DNA from: JAHIYU01 sp964476155
Lineage (GTDB): Bacteria; Krumholzibacteriota; Krumholzibacteriia; LZORAL124-64-63
Length of the DNA: 27,579 nt
NCBI GenBank assembly: GCA_964476155.1
Contig: CAYYYS010000035.1
Coordinates: forward strand, 1-27,579
Reading direction: 5' to 3'
A program made the position numbers and the translations under genes. The notes beneath the pieces were generated by a model. The model made no database searches. It saw only the letters and a program-made list of their open reading frames with translations, and was not told where the DNA came from. Shown piece after piece: positions 20,274-27,579 of the stretch (position 1 is the stretch's first letter; each line of letters begins with the position of its first letter).

Positions 20274-21305
20274 ATGAGCACCCTGACCCAATCCCCCTAT
20301 CTCGCCGCCTTGCGCGCCGAACCCTCCGAGCGCAAACCCATCTGGATCATGCGCCAGGCCGGCCGCTACCTCCCCGAGTACATGGCTGTGCGCGAGAAGA
20401 CCTCCTTCATCAATCTCTGCAAGACACCTGACCTGGCCTGCGAAGTCACCCTGCAGCCTATCCGCCGCTTCGGCTTCGACGCGGCCATTCTTTTCAGCGA
20501 CATCCTGATTCCGCTCGAGGGTATGGGCGCGCCCTTCCACTTCGACGACGGCGGCCCCAAGATGGAAACCGCCATCCGCGACGAAGCCCAGATCAAGGCC
20601 TTGCGCGTGGTCGACTCGCCCGAGCACACGGGCTACGTGGCCGATGCCATCAAGCTGATCAAAACCGAGCTCGGCGACCGCACCCCGCTGATCGGTTTCG
20701 CCGGCGCGCCGCTCACCCTCGCCTCCTACATGATCGAAGGCGGCGGCTCGAAAGACTTCCGCCACCTCAAGACCATGCTCTACTCGCGCCCCGATCTGCT
20801 GCGCACGCTGCTCGACAAGCTCGCCGACCAGATCCTCGACTACCTGCGTATGCAGGTGGCCGCCAGCGTCGACGCGATCCAGCTCTTCGACACCTGGGGC
20901 GGCATCCTGCATCCGCAGGACTACGAGGCGATCGTGCTGCCCGGCATCAAGAAGATCCTTGGCGGACTCGAGGGCACCGTGCCGCGCGTCTACTTCCTCA
21001 AGGGCTCCGCGCCCTATCTCAATCTGGTGAAGACCGTCCCCGCCGAAGCCTTCGGCGTGGACTGGACCCTCGACCTCGACACCGCCGCGACCGCGTTGGG
21101 CCGCCCCGTCCAGGGCAACCTCGACCCGCTGGCCCTCTTCGGCACGCCCGCGGAAATCCGCCGCCGCGCCCTGGAGATCTGCCGCCGCGGCGACGACACC
21201 CCCGGCCACGTCTTCAACCTGGGCCACGGCATCCTGCCGCCGACACCGATCGCGAGCGTCGAGACCCTGGTCGAAACCGTCCAAAGCTACCGCAAGGGGG
21301 ACTGA
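20274..21305 (+). CDS. hemE: uroporphyrinogen decarboxylase
   Basis: Removes four carboxyl groups from uroporphyrinogen III to give coproporphyrinogen III, without cofactor. The product is 343 aa. The substrate-binding signature IWIMRQAGRYLPEY (R27, R31) is intact, and the catalytic Asp is D76 in FSDILIPLEGMG. IGFAGAPLTLASYMIEGGGS and LFDTWGG follow as in the family, and the C-terminus has FNLGHGILPPTP. AAGGAG precedes the ATG. It opens the second half of the heme cluster; hemN starts 1 bp after its stop. Confidence 0.97.
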   Translation: MSTLTQSPYLAALRAEPSERKPIWIMRQAGRYLPEYMAVREKTSFINLCKTPDLACEVTLQPIRRFGFDAAILFSDILIPLEGMGAPFHFDDGGPKMETAIRDEAQIKALRVVDSPEHTGYVADAIKLIKTELGDRTPLIGFAGAPLTLASYMIEGGGSKDFRHLKTMLYSRPDLLRTLLDKLADQILDYLRMQVAASVDAIQLFDTWGGILHPQDYEAIVLPGIKKILGGLEGTVPRVYFLKGSAPYLNLVKTVPAEAFGVDWTLDLDTAATALGRPVQGNLDPLALFGTPAEIRRRALEICRRGDDTPGHVFNLGHGILPPTPIASVETLVETVQSYRKGD

Positions 21306-21306
21306 G

Positions 21307-22683
21307 ATGGCCGTCCACGTACCCCGCGAACTGCTCGACAAGCACGACAAGGCCGGCCCGCGCTACACCAGCTATCCGACCGTGCCGGTGTGGGACCGCG
21401 AATTCGGCGAAACCGACTACCGCGCCGCGCTCGAAGCGCTGACCCAACGCCCTGACGATGAACTGTCGATCTACCTGCACCTGCCCTTCTGCGCCAAGCA
21501 CTGCCACTACTGCGGCTGCAACGCCATCGAAGCGCGTGAGAAGAGTGCCGTGGACTCGTATCTCGACCGGGTCGAACGCGAACTCGATTTAGTGATCGAC
21601 GTGATCGGCCGCGGCCGGCGCACCGTACAGATCCACTGGGGCGGCGGCACGCCCAACTTCCTCAAACCCCATCAGGTGGAACGCGCGCTCGGCCTGCTGC
21701 GCGACCGCTTCGACGTAACACCCGACGCGGAAATCTCCCTGGAGATCGACCCGCGTATCGGCTCGCCCGAGGAAGCGGCGCACCTGCAATCGGTGGGCTT
21801 CAACCGCATCAGCCTGGGCATCCAGGACTTCGAGCCGGATGTGCAAAAGGCCATCGGCCGCAAGCAGTCGCGCGAGCGCACGTTGAAGGTCTACCACGGC
21901 TGCCGCGACGCGGGCTTCGCGGGCGTCAACGTCGACCTGGTCTACGGCCTGCCCGGCCAGACCCGCGACAGCTTCACCGACACCCTGCGCGAGATCATCG
22001 CGCTCGAGCCGGACCGCGTGGCCTGCTTCAGCTACGCCCACGTACCCTGGGTGCGGCCCAACCAGAAAAAGGTCGACATCACGCGCATGCCGTCGGGCTA
22101 CGAAAAATTCGACCTCTTCCAGCTGACCATCGACCTGTTCGAGGACGCGGGCTACGACTGGATCGGCATCGACCACTTCGCCAAGCGCGACGACGAGCTG
22201 TCCGTCGCCCAACGCGAGCGCCGCCTGCACCGCAACTTCATGGGCTACACCACCAAACCCGCGCCCCACATGCTGGCTTTCGGCATGAGCGGCATTGGTG
22301 ACGTGTGCGACCGGTTCATTCAGAACGACGCCGACCTCGGCCAATGGAACGAGGCCATCGACGCCGGTCGCCTGCCTATCGTGCGCGGTCACGTCCTGAG
22401 TGACGATGACCGCCTGCGCCGCCTGGCCATCCTGCACCTGATGTGCAACAACGAGCTGCCTTGGGACCTGACCGTGCCCGGATTCGGCGCGCCGGCCAAC
22501 GAACTGCTCGCCGACAGCCTCGCGGCCATGAAACCCTACGCGGACGAGGGCTTCGTCGAGTTCGGCGACGACCGCCTGGTCATCACCGACCTGGGCCGCC
22601 ACTTCGCCCGCAACGTGTGCATGGAGCTGGACGCGCACCTCGATCGCGACAGCAAGCAACCCCTGTTCAGCCGGACCGTCTGA
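21307..22683 (+). CDS. hemN: oxygen-independent coproporphyrinogen III dehydrogenase
   Basis: Radical SAM enzyme that decarboxylates two propionates of coproporphyrinogen III to vinyl groups without O2. The product is 458 aa. The cluster motif is C62-A-K-H-C66-H-Y-C69 followed by C71, at the same numbers as in the E. coli enzyme. The N-terminal GPRYTSYPTVPVWD and the length mark true HemN rather than the heme chaperone HemW. The HemN-specific C-terminal domain is present (FAKRDDELSVAQ, NFMGYTT). Its ATG lies 1 bp after the hemE stop, with AAGGGGG upstream. Confidence 0.96.
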   Translation: MAVHVPRELLDKHDKAGPRYTSYPTVPVWDREFGETDYRAALEALTQRPDDELSIYLHLPFCAKHCHYCGCNAIEAREKSAVDSYLDRVERELDLVIDVIGRGRRTVQIHWGGGTPNFLKPHQVERALGLLRDRFDVTPDAEISLEIDPRIGSPEEAAHLQSVGFNRISLGIQDFEPDVQKAIGRKQSRERTLKVYHGCRDAGFAGVNVDLVYGLPGQTRDSFTDTLREIIALEPDRVACFSYAHVPWVRPNQKKVDITRMPSGYEKFDLFQLTIDLFEDAGYDWIGIDHFAKRDDELSVAQRERRLHRNFMGYTTKPAPHMLAFGMSGIGDVCDRFIQNDADLGQWNEAIDAGRLPIVRGHVLSDDDRLRRLAILHLMCNNELPWDLTVPGFGAPANELLADSLAAMKPYADEGFVEFGDDRLVITDLGRHFARNVCMELDAHLDRDSKQPLFSRTV

Positions 22684-22694
22684 CCGGAGTGCGC

Positions 22695-23777
22695 ATGAAG
22701 ACGCCGAGCTTTCGAGCCGAGCACCTCGATCCCACACGGCCCACGGGACTCGTCCTGTGCGGCATGGGCGGTCCCGACGGACCGGACGACGTGGAGCCCT
22801 TCCTGCGCAACCTCTTCTCCGACCCGCGGATCATTCCCATCCCGCGCCTGGTGGCGCCGCTGGCTGCGCGCATGATCGCCCGCAAGCGCGCCCCCGCGGT
22901 CCGCGAGCGCTACTCCATGATCGGCCAAGGCGGAGGGTCTCCCCAGCTGGCGACGACCCGGCAACAGGCCGCAGCTCTCGCCGAACGCGCCGCCACCCGC
23001 GACACGACCTGGCTGCCCGCCGTCGCCATGCGCTACTGGCATCCCTTCCCTGACGAGACGGTGGTCGAACTGCACGAGCGCGGCGCGGCCCAGTACCTGG
23101 TCGTGCCCATGTACCCGCAATACGCCGACGCCACCAGCGGCAGCACGCTGGAGTTCGTGGTGGAGTCGATCGAGCGCCTGCATCCGGAGGCGCCGGTCCA
23201 CGTCCTGCCGGCCTGGGGGACGTTGCCCGGATTCGTCGAGAGCCTGGCCCTGGCGTCCGCGTCCACACTGCAGGGCTGGGCCGACGAAAATATCGACCCC
23301 GCCGAATGCGCCCTGCTCTTCGTGGCCCACTCGCTGCCCGAAAAGTTCATCGCGGCCGGCGATCCCTACCTGGGCCAGACCCGCGCCACCGTCGACGCTG
23401 CCTTCAGTCACCTCCGCGAGGGGCTGACCGGTCACAAGACGTGGTTGGACGGCCTGTGCGGCGGCGCCGAACCTTTGCTCGCCTTCCAGGGCCGCGTCGG
23501 CCCCATCAAGTGGCTGGGACCAGAGATCACCGCGGAGACGATGCGCCTGGCCGCCGCCGGTTGCCGTCGCCTGCACGTCCAACCCGTGAGCTTCACCTGT
23601 GAACACATCGAGACCCTGCACGAACTGGACGTGGTGCTGAAGGAAGCCGCCGCGACCGCCGGCATCACGCATTTCTCGCGCGGCCCCGCCCTGAACCGCG
23701 ACACAATCTGGCTGGATTCGCTCGCCGACTATCTCCTGCGCGTCGCCCATGGCAAGGAGGCCACCGCTCGTGCCTGA
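22695..23777 (+). CDS. hemH: ferrochelatase
   Basis: Inserts Fe2+ into protoporphyrin IX. The product is 360 aa. The N-terminal GLVLCGMGGPDGPDDVEPFLRNLFSD is the family opening. The catalytic His is H212 in FVAHSLPEKF, and the second metal-side motif CEHIETLHELD provides H304 and E306. PMYPQYADATSGS is the conserved central motif. There are no extra C-terminal cysteines for a [2Fe-2S] cluster. The ATG at 22695 has GGAG 7 nt before it and follows hemN by 11 bp. Its end overlaps the hemG start by 8 bp. Confidence 0.95.
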   Translation: MKTPSFRAEHLDPTRPTGLVLCGMGGPDGPDDVEPFLRNLFSDPRIIPIPRLVAPLAARMIARKRAPAVRERYSMIGQGGGSPQLATTRQQAAALAERAATRDTTWLPAVAMRYWHPFPDETVVELHERGAAQYLVVPMYPQYADATSGSTLEFVVESIERLHPEAPVHVLPAWGTLPGFVESLALASASTLQGWADENIDPAECALLFVAHSLPEKFIAAGDPYLGQTRATVDAAFSHLREGLTGHKTWLDGLCGGAEPLLAFQGRVGPIKWLGPEITAETMRLAAAGCRRLHVQPVSFTCEHIETLHELDVVLKEAAATAGITHFSRGPALNRDTIWLDSLADYLLRVAHGKEATARA

Positions 23778-25239
23778 ACCCAGGCTGAAGACAGTCCGTC
23801 GTGTGGCGGTGATCGGCGGCGGTGTGGCCGGACTGGCCTCCGCCCTGCACGTTCTCGACGGCGCCCGCAAGCACCACCTCGACGTGCAGGTGACGATATT
23901 CGAAGCCGGCGACCATCCCGGCGGCAATCTGCGCACGACCCGCGAGGACGGCTGGCAGCTCGAGTGGGGCCCCAACGGTTTCCTCGACAACGAGCCCGCG
24001 ACCCTCAGGCTGATCGAACGCCTCGGCCTGGAAGACGCGCTCCTGCGCAGTACCGACGCCGCCCGTCACCGCTTCCTGCTGATCAAGGGACGCCTCTGCG
24101 AGATCCCGACCTCGCCCCCGGCCTTCCTCAAGTCGAAGATGTTCCGCGCCCGCGACAAGGCGCGTATCCTGGGCGAGCTCTTCGTCAAACCGCGCCGCGA
24201 CCTGGGCCGGGCCGACACCGATCCCGACACAGACGAAACCGTCTACGATTTCGGCGCGCGCCGCCTGGGCCGCGAATTCGCCGAGACCATGCTCGACCCC
24301 ATGGTCAAGGGCGTGTTCGGCGGCGATGCCCGCGAGCTCAGTCTGGCCGCCGCCTTCCCTCGCATGGTCGAGCTCGAGCGCGACCACGGCGGTCTGTTCA
24401 AGGCGCTCTTCAAGCTCAAGAAACAGAACGGCGGCAAGACCGAGGCGGGCCCATCCGGCGCCCTGCACTCGTTCCGGGGCGGTATGGCGGTCCTGCCCGA
24501 AGCCCTGGCCGACGCCTTGCGGGCCGATCCGCGCGCCGACCTGCGACTGAACAGTCCGATCGGAACCGTCATCCCATCCGACGACCAATACATCCTGCGC
24601 ACCGGCAATACGAAACACGGCCCCTTCGCCACCGTCATTGCCGCGGCCCCGGCCCACGTCACCGCCAAGCAGTTAACCTCCATGGACTCAGGACTTTCCA
24701 GCGCCCTGGCCGAGATCCCCTACGTCCCGATGGCCGTCATCGCCCTGGGTTTCGCGCGCACCGACGTGACCCACGACCTCGACGGATTCGGCGTGCTCAT
24801 CCCCACCCGCGAAAGAAGACGCTTGCTCGGCGCCCTCTGGACAAGCAGTGTTTTCAGTGACAGGGCGCCGCAAGGTCGCGTCCTGATCCGGGCCATGGCG
24901 GGCGGCCCCCGCGACCGCGACGTGCTGGCCTCGAGCGACGACGAGCTGCGCGACACAGCCCTGGCCGAACTGCGCGGCCTCTTCGGCCTACGCGGCGCAC
25001 CCGAAATGTGCACGGTCTTCAGGCACGAACGCGCCATCGCCCAGTACGTGTCCGGCCACCTGGCCCGCATGAAGACCATCGACGACCGTCTGACCGACCG
25101 GCCCGGCCTGCTGCTCACGGGCAGCTCGTACCGCGGCATCTCGGTCAACGCCTGTGCCAAGGACGCCGAGCTCACGGCCGGCCGCGCGCTCGACCATTTG
25201 ACCCGCGCGACGGCGACCCATCGGGAAGGAAACCACTGA
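23770..25239 (+). CDS. hemG: FAD-dependent protoporphyrinogen oxidase (HemY type)
   Basis: Oxidises protoporphyrinogen IX to protoporphyrin IX with FAD and O2. The product is 489 aa. The N-terminal dinucleotide fold VAVIGGGVAGLASALHV and GGNLRTT-like FAD contacts are clear, as is the C-terminal GSSYRGISVNACAKD (FAD-ribityl signature). It is the multi-domain HemY/PPOX enzyme, often named hemG or hemY, not the small flavodoxin-like HemG of E. coli. The GTG at 23770 is preferred because AAGGAGG lies at 23755-23761; an ATG at 23749 would place that site inside the gene. It is immediately followed by a HemX-like gene. Confidence 0.93.
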   Translation: MPEPRLKTVRRVAVIGGGVAGLASALHVLDGARKHHLDVQVTIFEAGDHPGGNLRTTREDGWQLEWGPNGFLDNEPATLRLIERLGLEDALLRSTDAARHRFLLIKGRLCEIPTSPPAFLKSKMFRARDKARILGELFVKPRRDLGRADTDPDTDETVYDFGARRLGREFAETMLDPMVKGVFGGDARELSLAAAFPRMVELERDHGGLFKALFKLKKQNGGKTEAGPSGALHSFRGGMAVLPEALADALRADPRADLRLNSPIGTVIPSDDQYILRTGNTKHGPFATVIAAAPAHVTAKQLTSMDSGLSSALAEIPYVPMAVIALGFARTDVTHDLDGFGVLIPTRERRRLLGALWTSSVFSDRAPQGRVLIRAMAGGPRDRDVLASSDDELRDTALAELRGLFGLRGAPEMCTVFRHERAIAQYVSGHLARMKTIDDRLTDRPGLLLTGSSYRGISVNACAKDAELTAGRALDHLTRATATHREGNH

Positions 25240-25240
25240 G

Positions 25241-26104
25241 GTGAACGAGATACTCGCTGTTCTGAACGTGCTGTTGCCGGTCCTTTACCTGGGGACCTGG
25301 GTCGCCTACCTGCGCCTGTTCCTGAAGAACAGCGATGCCGCCAAGCTCTGGAGTCGCCGCCTGCTGGACGTCACCATCCTGTTCCACCTGACCACGATTG
25401 CCCTGCGCGCCGTCGACCATGGCCGCGTCCCCATGGCCACGCCCTTGGAGTTCCTGTCGCTGCTGGCGTTTGCCACCCTGCTGATCTACGCGGTCCTCGA
25501 GCATCGCATGGGCGTACGGCAGACGGGCTTCCTGATCACCGGACTGGCCCTGCTGATGCAGATCGCCGCCAGCGCCATCACCCCCGGCGCCCGCATGACC
25601 GACCCCCTGCTCACGGATCCCGGCTACACACGCCACGCCGTTTTGGTCCTGCTGGCCTACGCGGCGCTGAGCCTGAGCTTCCTGTACGCTATCCTCTATC
25701 TGGTGCAGATGCGCCAGCTGAGTCGCAAGCAGTTCGGCCTGCTCTTCCAACGACTGCCGCCCCTGGAAACCCTGGAGCGCATGAGCGTCGGCGCGGCCAG
25801 ACTCGGCGTGCCGCTGCTCTTCGCTGCGCTGGCCATGGGCCACCTGTGGCTCTATGACCTGGCCGACCGTGTCGGTCCCGAAATGGCCGCCGAACTCACG
25901 CCCTACGACCCCAAGATCCTGGCCTCGTGGGTGGTCTTCCTGGGGTATACCGTCGGCTTGATCGGGTACCGCTGGTGGGGGTGGCGCGGGCGACGCATGA
26001 ACGTGCTGGCCATCGCCGCCTATCTGGCCGTCATGGCGACCATGGGCGTGATCCACCACTTCTTCCCCAGTTTCCACGATTTCACCGGGGGGAGCGGTGC
26101 ATGA
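25241..26104 (+). CDS. HemX/CcsA-like membrane protein (cytochrome c assembly type)
   Basis: Inner-membrane protein of 287 aa with about eight hydrophobic segments. It belongs to the CcsA/CcmC/HemX group, some of which handle heme and some of which affect HemA levels. The CcsA motif WDPKETWA is recognisable but altered: PYDPKILASWVVF. The late GWRGRRMNVLAIAAY and the final HHFFPSFHDF segment with its His match the family end. The start is GTG, 1 bp after the hemG stop. It overlaps hemA by 4 bp (ATGA), the same neighbour as in the Bacillus hemA-hemX pair. Role inferred: control of HemA or heme handling, not full c-type cytochrome ligation. Confidence 0.8.
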   Translation: MNEILAVLNVLLPVLYLGTWVAYLRLFLKNSDAAKLWSRRLLDVTILFHLTTIALRAVDHGRVPMATPLEFLSLLAFATLLIYAVLEHRMGVRQTGFLITGLALLMQIAASAITPGARMTDPLLTDPGYTRHAVLVLLAYAALSLSFLYAILYLVQMRQLSRKQFGLLFQRLPPLETLERMSVGAARLGVPLLFAALAMGHLWLYDLADRVGPEMAAELTPYDPKILASWVVFLGYTVGLIGYRWWGWRGRRMNVLAIAAYLAVMATMGVIHHFFPSFHDFTGGSGA

Positions 26105-27402
26105 CGGCTAAAGCCGCCAACCTGGTCATGCGTGGCGTCGATCACCACTTGGCGACCACCGAGATCCGCGAACGCGCCCACCTGGACGACACCGCGACCG
26201 GCGCCTTCCTGGCGGCAATCGCCGAGCAGGACGGCTTCATCTCGGCGGTTCCGTTGAGCACCTGCAACCGCACGGAGCTCTATCTCGAAGTCGACTCGTC
26301 CTTCCGGCTCGATGAGGCGTTGACACGGGCCCTCACGGCCGCCGATGTCGACCCGACACTTTTCAACGGCGAGTACGCCCGACACCTGGACGACCGCGAA
26401 GCCCTGGCGCACCTGTACCGCCTGTCCGCGGGCATCGAGAGCATGATGATCGGCGAACCCCAGATCACCAACCAGCTCAAGAGCGCCTACCGCTTCGCCC
26501 GCGAGCGCCACGAGCTGGGTCCGGTGATCATGCGCGCCTTCCAGGGCGCTTTCCGGGCCGGCAAGCGCGTACGGACCGAGACCAAGATCGGCATCGGCGC
26601 GGTGAGCGTGGCCTTTGCCGCGGTGGAGCTCGCACGCAAGTTCTTCGCCGATCTTTCGCAGCAGCGGGCCTTGCTGGTCGGCGCCGGCGAAACGGGCGCC
26701 CTGGCGGCCCGCCATCTCATGCAGAGCGGCATCGGCGGCCTGACGGTGGTCAACCGCAGTGCCGAGCGCGCGTGTGACCTGGCCGACGACCTGAATCGGT
26801 GCAAGGATGAGCTGACGCGAGCACGCCCCTGGACAGAGCTGCCCGAGGCGCTGGGCCAAGCCGACGTGGTGCTCACCACCACCGGCAGCACCGAACCGAT
26901 CATCGACGCGGAGATGGTCCAGGCCGCCGTCCGCGCCCGCAACAACAAGCCGCTGTTCCTGCTCGACATCGCCGTCCCCCGCGACATCCATCCCGACGCC
27001 GCCGACATCGACGGCGCCTTCGTGTTCGGCCTCGATGACCTGGACCAGATCGTGCAGACCAACCTGGCCGCCCGCCGCAAACACATCCCCGCCGCCGAAG
27101 CGCTCATCACCCGCGAGCTGGACGAGTTCGAGGGCTGGATCGCCGACATGGACCTGCGTCCGTCGGTCGCCGAGTTCCGCGCCTATCTGGAAGAACTCAA
27201 GGAGAAGCAGGTGGGCTATGTCCGCCGCCGCAACTCGGACGATGTCGCCGAAGCGGTCGAAGCGAGCCTCCAGCAGTTCATCAAGAAGGTGCTGGGGCGG
27301 TCGATGGCGAACATCAAGAGCGCGGAGAGCCAGGAGGATCGGGTAAGACGGTTGGCGACGCTGCGGGAGTTGTTTTCGCCGGGGGATCGGGATCGGCGGT
27401 GA
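26101..27402 (+). CDS. hemA: glutamyl-tRNA reductase
   Basis: Commits glutamyl-tRNA(Glu) to tetrapyrrole synthesis by reducing it with NADPH to glutamate-1-semialdehyde. The product is 433 aa. The catalytic Cys is C55 in STCNRTELY. The GIESMMIGEPQI motif, the NADPH fold GAGETGALAARHL and the C-terminal dimerisation helix are all present. Its ATG overlaps the HemX-like stop, so the first pathway enzyme is the last gene of the cluster. The last ~100 bp are richer in G-ending codons than the rest. No terminator with a T run is seen after the stop. Confidence 0.97.
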   Translation: MTAKAANLVMRGVDHHLATTEIRERAHLDDTATGAFLAAIAEQDGFISAVPLSTCNRTELYLEVDSSFRLDEALTRALTAADVDPTLFNGEYARHLDDREALAHLYRLSAGIESMMIGEPQITNQLKSAYRFARERHELGPVIMRAFQGAFRAGKRVRTETKIGIGAVSVAFAAVELARKFFADLSQQRALLVGAGETGALAARHLMQSGIGGLTVVNRSAERACDLADDLNRCKDELTRARPWTELPEALGQADVVLTTTGSTEPIIDAEMVQAAVRARNNKPLFLLDIAVPRDIHPDAADIDGAFVFGLDDLDQIVQTNLAARRKHIPAAEALITRELDEFEGWIADMDLRPSVAEFRAYLEELKEKQVGYVRRRNSDDVAEAVEASLQQFIKKVLGRSMANIKSAESQEDRVRRLATLRELFSPGDRDRR

Positions 27403-27477
27403 TTAGCTGGGGCTGGTTTGTCTGGGAGCCTCATCAACCTCGGTAGTAGTTGACGATCTTGACGTCTAAGGCCTCGC

Positions 27478-27579
27478 CTACCTGAACATGATTGTCACAT
27501 CGGTGCCGACACCAATAATCGTAATTGAGTCGCTCCAGACAGCAGCATATACATCGTTTGTCCAACCTGGCGTAACAAC
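27478..27579 (-). CDS. 3' end of a minus-strand gene, cut by the window edge
   Basis: A frame open from the window edge to TAG at 27478 gives 33 residues ending NDVYAAVWSDSITIIGVG then TDVTIMFR. This looks like one blade of secreted proteins with repeating 'DVYAVW...VGxDGTI' units. GC content is lower than in the heme genes. A second minus-strand frame is also open from the edge to a TGA at 27434 and encodes a Cys-rich end (WCRHRCDNHVQVG...IVNYYRG), so the frame choice is not certain; both cannot be main genes. The start is outside the window. Confidence 0.3.
   Translation of the reverse strand, partial: VVTPGWTNDVYAAVWSDSITIIGVGTDVTIMFR

Noticed and set aside
21307..22683. HemW-type heme chaperone
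   Set aside because: The protein is 458 aa, has the YTSYPT opening, the fourth cysteine C71 and the HemN C-terminal domain, which HemW lacks.
22536..23990. 484-residue minus-strand frame antisense to hemH
   Set aside because: No ribosome site, low-complexity Gly/Ala/Val-rich composition and complete overlap with a motif-bearing gene.

Overview
This window is a high-GC stretch of a Gram-negative bacterial chromosome. It carries a probable beta-barrel outer-membrane protein, two lipoproteins and many secreted proteins. A FlgD-like C-terminal domain (S-P-N-P-F-N-P motif) ends a LVIVD-repeat protein, and an aminofutalosine synthase indicates the futalosine menaquinone route. Together these fit a lineage around the FCB superphylum (Krumholzibacteriota/Eisenbacteria/Latescibacterota-like). 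That placement is inference from protein style, not a measured phylogeny.

Left part (1-10 kb), accessory and housekeeping genes: tRNA-Asn(GTT) with a clear sigma70 promoter (minus); a HAL2/CysQ-type 3'(2'),5'-bisphosphate nucleotidase (plus); a lower-GC VapBC-like toxin-antitoxin pair (minus) with a near-consensus promoter overlapped by a perfect inverted repeat; a two-gene envelope operon of a LolA-like lipoprotein and an Omp85-type beta barrel without obvious POTRA domains (minus); a PolX-like PHP protein with two substituted metal ligands (minus); a serine/threonine dehydratase-type PLP enzyme (minus); an HNH endonuclease-like protein (plus) that converges with mqnE (minus); and a def-DUF309 operon (minus).

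Middle (10-15 kb): a small lipoprotein with a zinc ribbon and a His/Asp-rich tail (minus) is divergent from a Na/Pi cotransporter-phoU operon (plus). A strong terminator hairpin follows phoU and sits between it and a large secreted LVIVD-repeat protein (minus).

Right part (15-27.4 kb): all genes needed to go from glutamyl-tRNA to protoheme lie on the plus strand: hemC-hemD-hemB-hemL, then hemE-hemN-hemH-hemG(HemY type)-hemX-like-hemA. Neighbouring frames overlap or nearly touch, as expected for tight translational coupling. The only break is a 1.4-kb interval between hemL and hemE. It holds a fic (AMPylase) gene with a shortened N-terminus and a 22-codon ORF that encodes little more than a signal peptide. 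The fic frame is bracketed by two copies of a palindrome (TTTACACGTGTAAA and a one-mismatch relative). A third, exact copy lies inside the HNH gene 11 kb away. This palindrome-bracketed fic cassette is the most unusual structure seen here. The window ends in the 3' end of a possible minus-strand gene.
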